Shown: positions 53,144 to 61,303 of the stretch, piece after piece
How positions within the stretch are numbered: position 1 is the first letter of the stretch
How the letters are laid out: every line of letters starts with the position of its first letter
NCBI GenBank assembly: GCA_016207825.1
Contig: JACQZI010000039.1
Location: forward strand, 1-63,097
From: Planctomycetota bacterium
GTDB lineage: Bacteria > Planctomycetota > MHYJ01 > JACQXL01 > JACQZI01
Length of the DNA stretch: 63,097 nt
Reading direction: 5' to 3'
Made by a program: the position numbers and the translations under genes
Notes under the pieces: generated by a model
What the model was told of the DNA's origin: nothing
Database searches by the model: none
What the model saw: the letters and a program-made list of their open reading frames with translations, nothing else

Positions 53144-53953
53144 TTAATACTCTATCTTCAAAAGGCACAATCCGTGCGCCGGCATGGTCGGCCCGGCTTT
53201 GTTGCGGTCGCGCGATTTCAATATCTTCTTGATGTCCTCCGGGCTTATTTTCCCTTTGCCTGCCAGAAGCAGTGTACCGGCAATCGTCCTGACCATATTG
53301 TAAAGGAATCCGTTTCCTTTTACCATTATTTGGATGATGCGGTTTTCCCGTCCGTAAATATCGCGGATGCTGAGCCCGTTGAACATCGTAGTCGCCTCTT
53401 TAACGCTTATGGAATAAATGGTTCTGATGTTGTGGTATCTGCGGTTACGTTCAGAAGGCGAGCCGAAGGCACCGAAATCATGTTTCCCTTTTAAATACCG
53501 CGCGGCTTTCATCATCGCTTTTATATCCAGCCCGCTATCTTTGGAGTAATAGGCGAAGTTACGCTGTAAAGCCGATGATGTCGCCCCGTTGATTACAGTA
53601 TAGCAATATGTCTTTGATTTCGCCTGGAATTGGGCGTTGAATTTATCCGGGGCTTGTTCAGCCCGGCGGATGATAATATCGCGCGGCAGATAGGCGTTAA
53701 TGGCGGCGCGCAGGCGCTCCGGCGGTAATTTGGTTTGAGAGCTGAAATTAGCCACCTGGCCGAAGGCATGGACTCCGGTATCCGTCCGGCTGGCGCCGTA
53801 GAGTATCGGTTTTTCCCCGGTCGCTTTTTGGATAGCCTTTAGCACGGTTTCCTGGATAGTGGCGTGGTGGCCGTTTTGGCTTTGCCACCCGAAGTAGCCC
53901 GATCCGTCGTATTCGATAGTCAGTTTTATGTTTCTTTTCACTGTAGCATCCAT
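53144..53953 (-). CDS. truA: tRNA pseudouridine synthase A
   Basis: A 269-residue TruA, which makes pseudouridine at positions 38-40 of tRNA. GASRTDTGVHAFGQ contains the catalytic Asp58, and IEYDGSGYFGWQ and NGFLYNMVRTIAGTLL are the other conserved blocks. The promoter's -10 overlaps the ATG at 53953, so the GTG at 53941 (VKRNIKLTIEYDG), only a few bases after the expected transcript start, may be the true start. It is the first gene of a long minus-strand operon reaching ptsI. Confidence 0.95.
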   Translation of the reverse strand: MDATVKRNIKLTIEYDGSGYFGWQSQNGHHATIQETVLKAIQKATGEKPILYGASRTDTGVHAFGQVANFSSQTKLPPERLRAAINAYLPRDIIIRRAEQAPDKFNAQFQAKSKTYCYTVINGATSSALQRNFAYYSKDSGLDIKAMMKAARYLKGKHDFGAFGSPSERNRRYHNIRTIYSISVKEATTMFNGLSIRDIYGRENRIIQIMVKGNGFLYNMVRTIAGTLLLAGKGKISPEDIKKILKSRDRNKAGPTMPAHGLCLLKIEY

Positions 53954-53981
53954 TTATACCAATTATTTTTGATAGGGTCAA
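53953..53981 (-). promoter_or_regulatory. Promoter of the truA-ptsI operon
   Basis: TTGACC (53981-53976), 17 bases, TATAAA (53958-53953) on the minus strand. The -10 covers the first base of the annotated ATG, which points to a leaderless transcript beginning near 53946. Confidence 0.62.
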
Positions 53982-54942
53982 GAAATGATTATGCTGGGCA
54001 ATGCCGGAGAAAAGAAAAGGTGGAGTCCCGATAAATCGGGACGACATTCCCGAGCCTCTACCATAATAAAACATAATAAGGCGTCCCCCGCAACGTAGTG
54101 AAGAGGGGAAATAAAATAAAGGGGGGCGGCCATCCCAAAACCAATCATGAGACCGCCCTCTAACTCTTTAGACTCCAAGAACTCTTTCGACTCCACGGAC
54201 TCTATTATACTTGGTTCATTTTCACCGATAGATACAACTGCGGAACGTCTTTACAAAAGGGTCCGTTATCCTTCATAACGTCACTTGACTGCGCAATTTG
54301 GAGTAAGATGATTCAGCTCCAAGGCATTACTTATCATTACTGAATATGCTAATTATCCGAAGTATTTACTGCGGAAAGAATCATATCAATCTGAGTCCAA
54401 TAAACTTTGGAACGGCTAAAGACTTCGCACCCTACCAGATAAGTAATCTACCCCCTCCCTACCCGTATACCCTATACCCCCTGCCATACCCCTATCCGGA
54501 GTATCCCGAACCCGGAAAGGGAGTATATAGATTTTCTATCCGGAGGGAATAAAATAGCCTGAACCACCCGGAGCCGGTATCACCACCACCTATACCCACC
54601 TACCCTATACCTCCCTCCCTACCCGCATCCGGAGCGTCTAAAGCACTTAGAGGGTATGTCCGACGGAAAATAAGATTAACAAGACGTTTTGCCTGTCCCA
54701 CTTATTTAAAGCGGCATTTTATGTTAAGAATAATTCATTCGTAGTCGTTGATTTTGTTGGGGTTGGCAAGAGTGTCCCAGCTCCCAGACACTATGTATAT
54801 ACGGCATGGTAAGCAAAAAGGGACAGGAAAAATTTGAGCATTTTGAAAATAGTTTCCAACCCCAGATAAATAAAGATGTTGGAAATACATAAATTTTCGC
54901 TTTACAAAATTTTGTAGGGGGGAGGGGTGGCAGTGGGGAGTG
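53982..54942. other. Long non-coding stretch left of the inverse minisatellite
   Basis: No gene with a ribosome site or recognisable product is seen. It holds a perfect 8-bp palindrome GTCCCGAT-AA-ATCGGGAC (54025-54042) and short direct repeats of AACTCTTT.GACTCC type at 54160-54200. A pyrimidine-rich tract at 54440-54640, with CCCGTATACCCTATACCCCC-like pieces, resembles degenerate copies of the 22-bp repeat. A G-rich motif GGGGGGAGGGGTGGCAG lies at 54917-54933 and nearly matches one at 33988-34004. Confidence 0.6.
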
Positions 54943-55241
54943 GTATGGCATGCACTCACCCGGCATATAGCGTGCACTCTCCCAGCGTATGGCATATACT
55001 CCCCCCGCATAGAGCATATACTGCCCCGGCATTCGGTATGCACCCGCCCCGCGTATAGCGTGCCCCCTTCCCTCATAGAGCGTATACTACCCCCTGATTC
55101 GGTATACACTCCCCTCGCATAGGGTATGCACCCTCACCGCGTATAGCGTGCACTCCCCCTCAGTTCGGTATACACTCCCCCGGCATATGGCATGCACTCC
55201 CCCAGCATACAGTATACACTCTCCCCGCACAGAGCATAAGG
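54943..55241. repeat. 22-bp minisatellite array (about 13 units), C-rich on plus strand
   Basis: About thirteen contiguous degenerate units of about 22 bases, such as CGTATAGCGTGCACTCCCCC and CATATGGCATGCACTCCCCC, with no spacers between. Read on the minus strand a unit is GGGGGAGTG then a purine/pyrimidine mix ending in CTATAC or CATATG, which matches the 33.8-kb array (GGGTGAGTGGTATG). The two arrays are therefore one repeat family in opposite orientation. Any open frame here is produced by the 66-base (three-unit) periodicity. Confidence 0.8.
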
Positions 55242-55333
55242 TGTCTACTTAACTTTCCTTACCGACAGGAAATGTTCATCGTTAATGGCAAGGCAGGTTT
55301 AACCCGCCTGTTTTGGTGTGGTACAGATACTAC

Positions 55334-55834
55334 TTAACAATTACACTCCAGTTGCTTAATATCTAATAGAGCAAAAATAGGGTATTCTTGAACTGTTGCT
55401 CCTTCAACTGATTTTTTAGCAGATTCGGCAAGCATATCTAAGTTTTCTAAATCTGAATATTTAAGCTCTCTGCTAAAGCCAATAATAGGACCTTGTTGCG
55501 TTCCGGGAGTATTAGTTTCTGTTAGTTTTTCTCCTCGTGATCCTCCTCGTGCTCTTGTTCTTTTCAACCCAAACGAATCTATAAAATCAATCGAATTGTT
55601 GCCACAATACGTATATAGATTAAACAACTCGTCATCACGCTCAGGGTCGGTTTGGAGGAATCTACCTAAAGTCGTGCTGTAGGTTCTGGCTCTATAGAAA
55701 TACAAACCAGTTTCTGCGTCAAGTTCCCTGCCGGTAAACAAGAACCTATTCCCTATCACGGATTCTGTCCGTTCAGTTGTTCCATCCGGAGCATAAATCT
55801 TTGTCTTGCCGTAAGCTTCGTATTTATCAAATTG
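55334..55834 (-). pseudogene. Rhs core remnant with short variable tail (Rhs module 4)
   Basis: The frame opens right after a stop codon (TGA at 55837-55835) and about 26 bases after the third immunity gene. It begins within the Rhs repeat (FDKYEAYGKT), continues through FTGRELDAETGLYFYRARTY and GRFLQTDPERDDELFNLYTY, and passes the core end DSFGLKR. A tail of about 75 residues follows (ARGGSRGEKL to LLDIKQLECNC) that I do not recognise as a toxin. There is no start signal (the ATG/ATA at 55759 is internal) and no immunity gene follows. Probably a displaced fragment. Confidence 0.7.
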
Positions 55835-55860
55835 TCAAAGAACAGTAATTGTTTCTATTG

Positions 55861-56427
55861 CTATTTTAATTCATTAGAAGGAATTAATCTCGCGCCAGTC
55901 AACTCATTGCTAATGATTAATTCTTTCACTTTTTCAGCAACCAATATAATTCTCGGATAGCCGACAACGGTAAATACGTCACTTCCATCCCAAGTTCTCT
56001 CGTTCACAATTATTCCATGTTTAAAGCCAGAATATATTTTTAATCCACAATAGTCGCATTTTTCTTTGAGGGAAATACCTGATTTTTTATCAGCATCCCC
56101 ACCCTTTCCAGTCACGGTGAATTCCCATAGTTTATAAGATAATTTTATTTTAGCCTTATTAACTTCAACCGGTTTAAGTTTATATCCAGTTATTTTATTC
56201 TCATGTAATATCTTTGCAATTTTATCTGTAATTATACATTCACTTAAAAAAGTCCACAAAAAATCACCAGTTGTCTTGCTTGGGATATCAATTTTTAACG
56301 TTCCAACTCTATCGCCATTCCTTTGGTGACCTTTATATCTTGGGCATTTAATACTTTTCCAATCCGTATCCAACGCATAATCAATATGTTTAAATCGATG
56401 GTCATTCCACATATGATAGAAATTCAT
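55861..56427 (-). CDS. Candidate immunity protein, SitI6-like (double-CXXCG family)
   Basis: A 188-residue protein with AAGGAG before ATG 56427, directly after Rhs module 3. CDYCGLKIYSG near residues 124-134 is a CXXCG motif in the setting known from the SitI6/TIGR02264 myxobacterial immunity family. The first motif is degenerate here (IKCPRYKGH, second Cys lost). The preceding toxin tip resembles SitA6 (TIGR02269), whose gene is the usual neighbour of this family, so the pairing supports an immunity role. Family assignment is from memory of motifs, not a search. Confidence 0.62.
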   Translation of the reverse strand: MNFYHMWNDHRFKHIDYALDTDWKSIKCPRYKGHQRNGDRVGTLKIDIPSKTTGDFLWTFLSECIITDKIAKILHENKITGYKLKPVEVNKAKIKLSYKLWEFTVTGKGGDADKKSGISLKEKCDYCGLKIYSGFKHGIIVNERTWDGSDVFTVVGYPRIILVAEKVKELIISNELTGARLIPSNELK

Positions 56428-56442
56428 AATTTCTCCTTCCTG

Positions 56443-58512
56443 TTAAATACCAAATTTTTTCCTCATCGCTTTCAATTGGTTTAATATTTGTCCGGACGTG
56501 GCATCAGGATTCCTCAATATCCATTCTTCCCAGACCTTGTTCCAGTTCCCACCTAATAAAGTATGAATGCCTTTGCCGGATTTCAATCTATGTTTTGCTC
56601 GACTTAATAAAACCGTGAATTCTTCTACATCTAATCCTTTACTTGCAAAGAATTTCTTAAGTTTTTTTGCTTTTGGAAGCAGATGATGAACCTCAAGTAT
56701 TTCCTGTGCTTTCTTAAGTTTTTTTGCAAGTCTTGCGATTTTCGCAACAGCCCTACCTCCCTTAGCCGCAATTTTTGCGGCGGTTTTTTCTTGTCCTAAT
56801 CCAGGAACATAACTAAGCGCTGCATCTACTCCAAACGCGGCAATCGCAACCACCGCGATTGCTTTTGCATACCATGCTCCGCCTTTATAATATTTAGTTG
56901 CGGTTTCGATATCTGATTTATTTGTGGCGACATCCGCGACAAGTTCAGCTATCGCTGAAGATAGAGCTTCTTCTGCTTGTTTTTCCTCCTCTAACGCTTT
57001 TATTAATTCAGGATTTTCCAATGCAAGAATCATCGCATCTATCGCATCTAAAAAATCTTGCCGCGCTTGTCGTTCCCTCTGTTCTTTTCGTGCTTGCTCC
57101 ATTTGGGAGGGGAGAACAGGAAATAATGTATTAAATAGCAAGTCGAACCCTGATTTTGGCGGCTTATATTCTTTTTGACCTCCTATTATATTATCAGGAT
57201 CAATAATAATCGGCCCTTCCGGAATTATCACGTCGGAGCCTTGGAATATTGAGGGATCTACATATAGTGTTATTCCCTCCGATAAACCTGAATCTCCTGC
57301 TGCCGCTTCTGCTGCTGCAGCCTTCTTTGCATTTATATCCTGCAATGCTCGTCCCAATTCATGGCTAAAATCAGTGTTTCCTACTTCATAAGTGCCTATC
57401 TCTTGATTATAATTATATCCATTAAACAATATAGTGTTGCCAATTGCAGATTGCGCGATTGAATTACCATTTGCATCAAAAAAGCTTGGCTTTCCATAAG
57501 CGCTATATTTATACCTTTCAACAATATTCCCAGCGGAATTAGTAACAGCATATATTGAACCGGTTTCGTTTTCATGGAAATAAAATAGTCCCGCAACAGG
57601 GAATTGCGTGCTTGGAGCGGGAACTTCCATCTGCACTATTTCATTACCGTAAATAGAATATGCTAAAACGACATCATTAGTATTTATTTTCTGAACTACG
57701 TGTAAACCGTCAAAATAATGCTTTATTGTCTCTTGAGCGCTATTTGTCTTTGATACCCGCCTCCCCGTAGCGTCATACCAATACTTGGCTACCAGAGAGT
57801 TATCGCTCACCAGCCTAACTTCCGCAAGCCTGTTGGCGTAATCGTAATAATACTTATACGTGCCATCATTGGTGAGATTTCCGTTTGAATCATACGTATA
57901 CGGATTGCCGTTGATATTCGTATAACGGTTCAAGACGTCCGGCGTGTATTGACCGTTTACATAATTATAATAATCAATATTGTTACTACCCTTATCAACC
58001 GTTTTACGGTTGCCTACATCATCCAGCGTGAAATCTTCCTTGCTGTCAAAAGTCGTATAGTCGGCATAGGTTTTCTGCGGGTCTAATTCTGATGAGGGCA
58101 CCCCGTATTTCACACCTGTCAGGCGATAAATAGAATCCATCCCGTAAACATCACCTTTGGCCTCATGTGTCCGCTTCTCGTATTTCTTGTTATCCTCTTT
58201 ATCATACGCATATTCGAAACCAGCGATAAGCTGTTGGGTGCTGGTGACTTGATGCTTGTAAGAAGAAATCCTGCGGTTATCATCCCAATCAACCACTAAT
58301 TGCGTTCCGTTTAGATAATCCCTTTGCTTGACACGCCCCGGACCATTATAGGTATACTGTGCTATAACGTCATTCGAGGCGTTCTTGATTTGCTGGATTC
58401 TGTTAAGTTCATCCGGGACAAATGTTAATGCCTTGCCAGATGGGCCACAATTAGTTTCACGAAATATCCAAGCGAGTAATTGTCCAGAAATATTTAAAAG
58501 TAGTATTAGCAT
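56443..58512 (-). CDS. Rhs module 3: truncated Rhs core with SitA6/DUF2380-like nuclease tip
   Basis: Up to 689 residues. The core begins near PSGKALTFVPDELNR, directly after the second immunity gene. The first 20 or so residues are that gene's end read in another frame, so no true start exists. RHS/YD repeats (NRYTNINGNPYTYDSNGN, YWYDATGRRVSKTN) run to about residue 380. The tail has Glu/Ala-rich helices. It ends in EVHHLLPKAKKLKKFF and GGNWNKVWEEWILRNPDAT, which resembles the myxobacterial SitA6/DUF2380 toxin, with an AHH-like His-His pair as possible nuclease site. A SitI6-like gene follows by 15 bases. Confidence 0.7.
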   Translation of the reverse strand: MLILLLNISGQLLAWIFRETNCGPSGKALTFVPDELNRIQQIKNASNDVIAQYTYNGPGRVKQRDYLNGTQLVVDWDDNRRISSYKHQVTSTQQLIAGFEYAYDKEDNKKYEKRTHEAKGDVYGMDSIYRLTGVKYGVPSSELDPQKTYADYTTFDSKEDFTLDDVGNRKTVDKGSNNIDYYNYVNGQYTPDVLNRYTNINGNPYTYDSNGNLTNDGTYKYYYDYANRLAEVRLVSDNSLVAKYWYDATGRRVSKTNSAQETIKHYFDGLHVVQKINTNDVVLAYSIYGNEIVQMEVPAPSTQFPVAGLFYFHENETGSIYAVTNSAGNIVERYKYSAYGKPSFFDANGNSIAQSAIGNTILFNGYNYNQEIGTYEVGNTDFSHELGRALQDINAKKAAAAEAAAGDSGLSEGITLYVDPSIFQGSDVIIPEGPIIIDPDNIIGGQKEYKPPKSGFDLLFNTLFPVLPSQMEQARKEQRERQARQDFLDAIDAMILALENPELIKALEEEKQAEEALSSAIAELVADVATNKSDIETATKYYKGGAWYAKAIAVVAIAAFGVDAALSYVPGLGQEKTAAKIAAKGGRAVAKIARLAKKLKKAQEILEVHHLLPKAKKLKKFFASKGLDVEEFTVLLSRAKHRLKSGKGIHTLLGGNWNKVWEEWILRNPDATSGQILNQLKAMRKKFGI

Positions 58513-58918
58513 TTATTTTGTTAAGCATCCCTGTTTCTTCAGCAACTTCTTCCTCAGTTCTAACGATTTTTTCTATAGACACCCTATCTTTTATTGTAGT
58601 ATCAATAGTAGCATAGCGAATATCATATTTAACTATTGCAAAAACATGGGAATATTTGGAGTTACGTTTCCATGTATTATCAAGAGACAGAGCATATTTT
58701 CTAAGCCTAAATAAGCGGGTTTGCAGATAAAAATAAACACCTTTGCCTATATTAAGATTACTTAGCCTGTTTATTTCATGTCTCGCATAATCTGCTGACC
58801 AAACAACCTTTTTGACAGTTATTTTATGCTCTATTGGTGTGCCTTGCTCACAATATAGGTCAGCACGAATTATCGCAAACACATCATCATATTCCCGTTC
58901 AATTCTTTTATGATTCAT
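58457..58918 (-). CDS. Candidate immunity protein with internal duplication
   Basis: A 153-residue protein whose ATG overlaps the stop of Rhs module 2 (TAATG). GGGGGA lies before it. The two halves are repeats: DDVFAIIRADLYCEQGTPIE with HKITVKKVVWSADYA, then SHVFAIVKYDIRYATIDTTI with RVSIEKIVRTEEEVA, each ending in a FYLQTRL/FWTITRL strand. No family recognised. Its position next to a toxin tip gives the immunity role by context only. Confidence 0.6.
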   Translation of the reverse strand: MNHKRIEREYDDVFAIIRADLYCEQGTPIEHKITVKKVVWSADYARHEINRLSNLNIGKGVYFYLQTRLFRLRKYALSLDNTWKRNSKYSHVFAIVKYDIRYATIDTTIKDRVSIEKIVRTEEEVAEETGMLNKINANTTFKYFWTITRLDIS

Positions 58919-60948
58919 TATTTCCCCCAAGAAGGATCAGTTAATGAACCAATTTTGTCTCCTGTTATAGGATGATAAACATCTCCAGTAGCTCCAATTA
59001 TTACATTATCAGCGGGACCAAGATTTACGCTTTCTTTCATCTTATGTAGCCTATTGCTTGCAACATTAGGATCTAAACCATGGTAATCTTTCAAGTGGCT
59101 AAATGCCTCTTGTATGCCTTTGTCTCCTGTATAGTGCTTGCTTCCAGGAATATTCTTCGCCACATCTCCGACATCATCACCTTTTTTTATAAACCTACGC
59201 GTTGTTCCCGGAACGAAAGGAAGTAAACCAAGTCCATGGTACCAACTAAAACCATGCTCCCTAATGTCTTCAATTGTTAACGCCAAATCTGCTGGTTCCC
59301 ATAGCACCGAGGCTGCGAATTCAGGTACTTCTGTAAAGACTGATTCCATTGCTGCATAAATTGCCTGATCAAGCATTTGACCTAAATTAGCAAGATAGTT
59401 TGCATTTCCTTTTAATCTTTCTATTTCAGATTTGAGATAGAACGCATATTCCGCACCTGACCAACACAGTTTATATGCCCAATGACTTTGAAGCTCTTTT
59501 AGCTCTGTCTCTAACTCTTTTATTTGTCGCTCCGCTTCTTTTTCATGTTTTTCAATTAGGGCTTTCTTTTCTTCAAGTGCAATCAGAGCATCTACGTATT
59601 CTAACCATTCTTGGAATTCCGCTGCTGCTTTTGCACCTGGGTCTATTTCTTGTTTACTTTTAGCGTATAGTCCAAACGGGTCAACTAAATTTGCTGGATT
59701 ATTTCCGCAATACGCATACGGGTTAAATAGCTCATCATACCCCTGCGGGTCGCGGGCTAAGAATCTGCCCAATTCAGGCGAATAGTAACGCGCTCTGTAA
59801 TAATATAAACCCGTCTCAGTATCGTATTCACGCCCAGTATAAAGATACACATTGCCGATAGCGGATTGTTGTAAGGGATTACCAGAGCCGTCAAATATAC
59901 TCACCTTGCCATACGGGTCGTAAGTATACTTTTCCACAATAACGCCACTGCTATTCGTCACGGCATAGATTGAGCCCTGAGTATTTTCATGGTAATAATA
60001 AGTGTTACTATTTCGCTCCATGGTCAGGAGTTCGTCTATCCCATTACCGTGCACATAGGTTGCCAAGAGATTGTTTGACCCATCGCGCTCCTCTATAACC
60101 CTTACCCCATCTAAGTAGTATTTAGTTGTTTGTTGTTGGCTGTTAGTCTTGGAAATCCTCCTGCCAAGCGCATCATACTTGAATGAAGCAATTAACTCGT
60201 TATCGCTCTTACGGCGAATTTCTATTAAGCGATTAGCATAATCATAGGCATATAAATTAACCCCATCGTCCTTTAGATTACCGTTATTGTCATACACATA
60301 CGAATTACCGTCTATTAACATATACTGATTCAAGCTGTTGGTGGTATAGTTCTTGGTTGTTGGATTTTGTCCCCATAAAGTCGTTACCAAAGATTCACGA
60401 TTTCCAACTCCGTCAAAGTTATATTCTTCCTTTTTCTCCCAAGTCGTATAATCCGTGTAATCTGTGGTTGGTGCAAGATTGGTTACACCATATTTCACTC
60501 CAACCAAGCGGTAAATGGAATCATGGTTATAGGCATCGCCTTTGTTTTCGTGCGTACGCTTTTCGTATTTCTTGTTGTCTTCTTTATCGTAGGCATACTC
60601 GAAGCCAGCGATAACAGATGGCGGATTGGAGATTGTAACATGGGAGTAACTCGTTATACGGCGATTGTCGTCCCAACCCACCGTTAGTTTGGTTTGGTTT
60701 AGATATTCTCTTTCTGTTACGCGATACCCAGGTCCAGCATAGGTATATTTGGCTATAATATTATTAACCGAATCTTTGATTTCTTTGTTTCGGTTCAGTT
60801 CGTCAGGCACAAAAGTCAAGGCCTTACCGGAGGGATAAGTCAAGCCGGTCTGCTTGCCAACGATATTATAACCCGATGACACGATACCGCTATATGCCCC
60901 CAAAATCTGCTCTTCCTCTATGGTCAAGCCGAATGAATTATATTTCAT
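58918..60948 (-). CDS. Rhs module 2: Rhs core with unassigned C-terminal toxin tip
   Basis: 676 residues. It starts five bases after the first immunity gene's stop, at an internal point of the Rhs shell (KYNSFGLTIEEEQILGAYSG), so the N-terminal two-thirds of a normal Rhs protein is missing. YD repeats (RRISKTNSQQQTTKYYLDG) run to the core end YYRARYYSPELGRFLARDP and LVDPFGL at about 430. After about 50 coiled-coil residues a PVPGTTRR-like pretoxin segment leads to the tip KDYHGLDPNVASNRLHKMK and GATGDVYHPITGDKIGSL. The tip looks like a small polymorphic toxin, but I cannot name its family. No start region with a Shine-Dalgarno site. Confidence 0.72.
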   Translation of the reverse strand: MKYNSFGLTIEEEQILGAYSGIVSSGYNIVGKQTGLTYPSGKALTFVPDELNRNKEIKDSVNNIIAKYTYAGPGYRVTEREYLNQTKLTVGWDDNRRITSYSHVTISNPPSVIAGFEYAYDKEDNKKYEKRTHENKGDAYNHDSIYRLVGVKYGVTNLAPTTDYTDYTTWEKKEEYNFDGVGNRESLVTTLWGQNPTTKNYTTNSLNQYMLIDGNSYVYDNNGNLKDDGVNLYAYDYANRLIEIRRKSDNELIASFKYDALGRRISKTNSQQQTTKYYLDGVRVIEERDGSNNLLATYVHGNGIDELLTMERNSNTYYYHENTQGSIYAVTNSSGVIVEKYTYDPYGKVSIFDGSGNPLQQSAIGNVYLYTGREYDTETGLYYYRARYYSPELGRFLARDPQGYDELFNPYAYCGNNPANLVDPFGLYAKSKQEIDPGAKAAAEFQEWLEYVDALIALEEKKALIEKHEKEAERQIKELETELKELQSHWAYKLCWSGAEYAFYLKSEIERLKGNANYLANLGQMLDQAIYAAMESVFTEVPEFAASVLWEPADLALTIEDIREHGFSWYHGLGLLPFVPGTTRRFIKKGDDVGDVAKNIPGSKHYTGDKGIQEAFSHLKDYHGLDPNVASNRLHKMKESVNLGPADNVIIGATGDVYHPITGDKIGSLTDPSWGK

Positions 60949-60953
60949 GTTGA

Positions 60954-61301
60954 CTAATAGTGTTTCTTCATAGATGTTATCCGCTTTTTACTTACTCCAT
61001 GTTTTACAGAAACCTTATAAATAGATAGCGGCAAGCTGTCCTTTTCAATTTTGCCATATAAAGGCAAATGAACATGCATGCCTTCAGTAGCTTTATCATG
61101 TAACGCTAACGCAACAAGAAACCTTGCAAAATAAAGCAATCCTTCTGATGTTCCATCTATTGCTATCTCACTTCCCCCCAACGAATTATCAATTCTAAAC
61201 CTAACTCTAGCAAATTTGTTCTTTTTTATATGAGGAAACTCATCAGGCTTAAGAGATGGTAGTATATATATAAATCTTTTTGCGTTTCGTTTTCTTTTCA
61301 T
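60954..61301 (-). CDS. Candidate immunity protein of Rhs module 1
   Basis: A 115-residue protein with AGGAG before ATG 61301, two bases after the Rhs 1 stop. The sequence AIDGTSEGLLYFARFLVALA and MHVHLPLYGK resembles small Imm32-type immunity proteins, but the match is weak. The N-terminus is strongly basic (KRKRNAKRF). Immunity role inferred from position. Confidence 0.55.
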   Translation of the reverse strand: MKRKRNAKRFIYILPSLKPDEFPHIKKNKFARVRFRIDNSLGGSEIAIDGTSEGLLYFARFLVALALHDKATEGMHVHLPLYGKIEKDSLPLSIYKVSVKHGVSKKRITSMKKHY

Positions 61302-61303
61302 AG

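Noticed and set aside
53978-54196. 72-codon minus-strand frame
   Set aside because: Covers a perfect palindrome and short direct repeats; no start signal or family resemblance.
54346-54552. 68-codon Pro/Tyr-rich frame
   Set aside because: Its second half is simply the pyrimidine-rich repeat tract; no ribosome site and no recognisable sequence.
54735-55122. Overlapping 60-125 codon frames on both strands in the second minisatellite
   Set aside because: They arise from the 66-base (three-unit) periodicity, have no ribosome site and show only low-complexity repeated peptides.
55291-55315. AGGCAGGTTTAACCCGCCTGTTTT as terminator
   Set aside because: The hairpin has a mismatch and its T-run is on the plus strand, where no gene ends; too weak to call.
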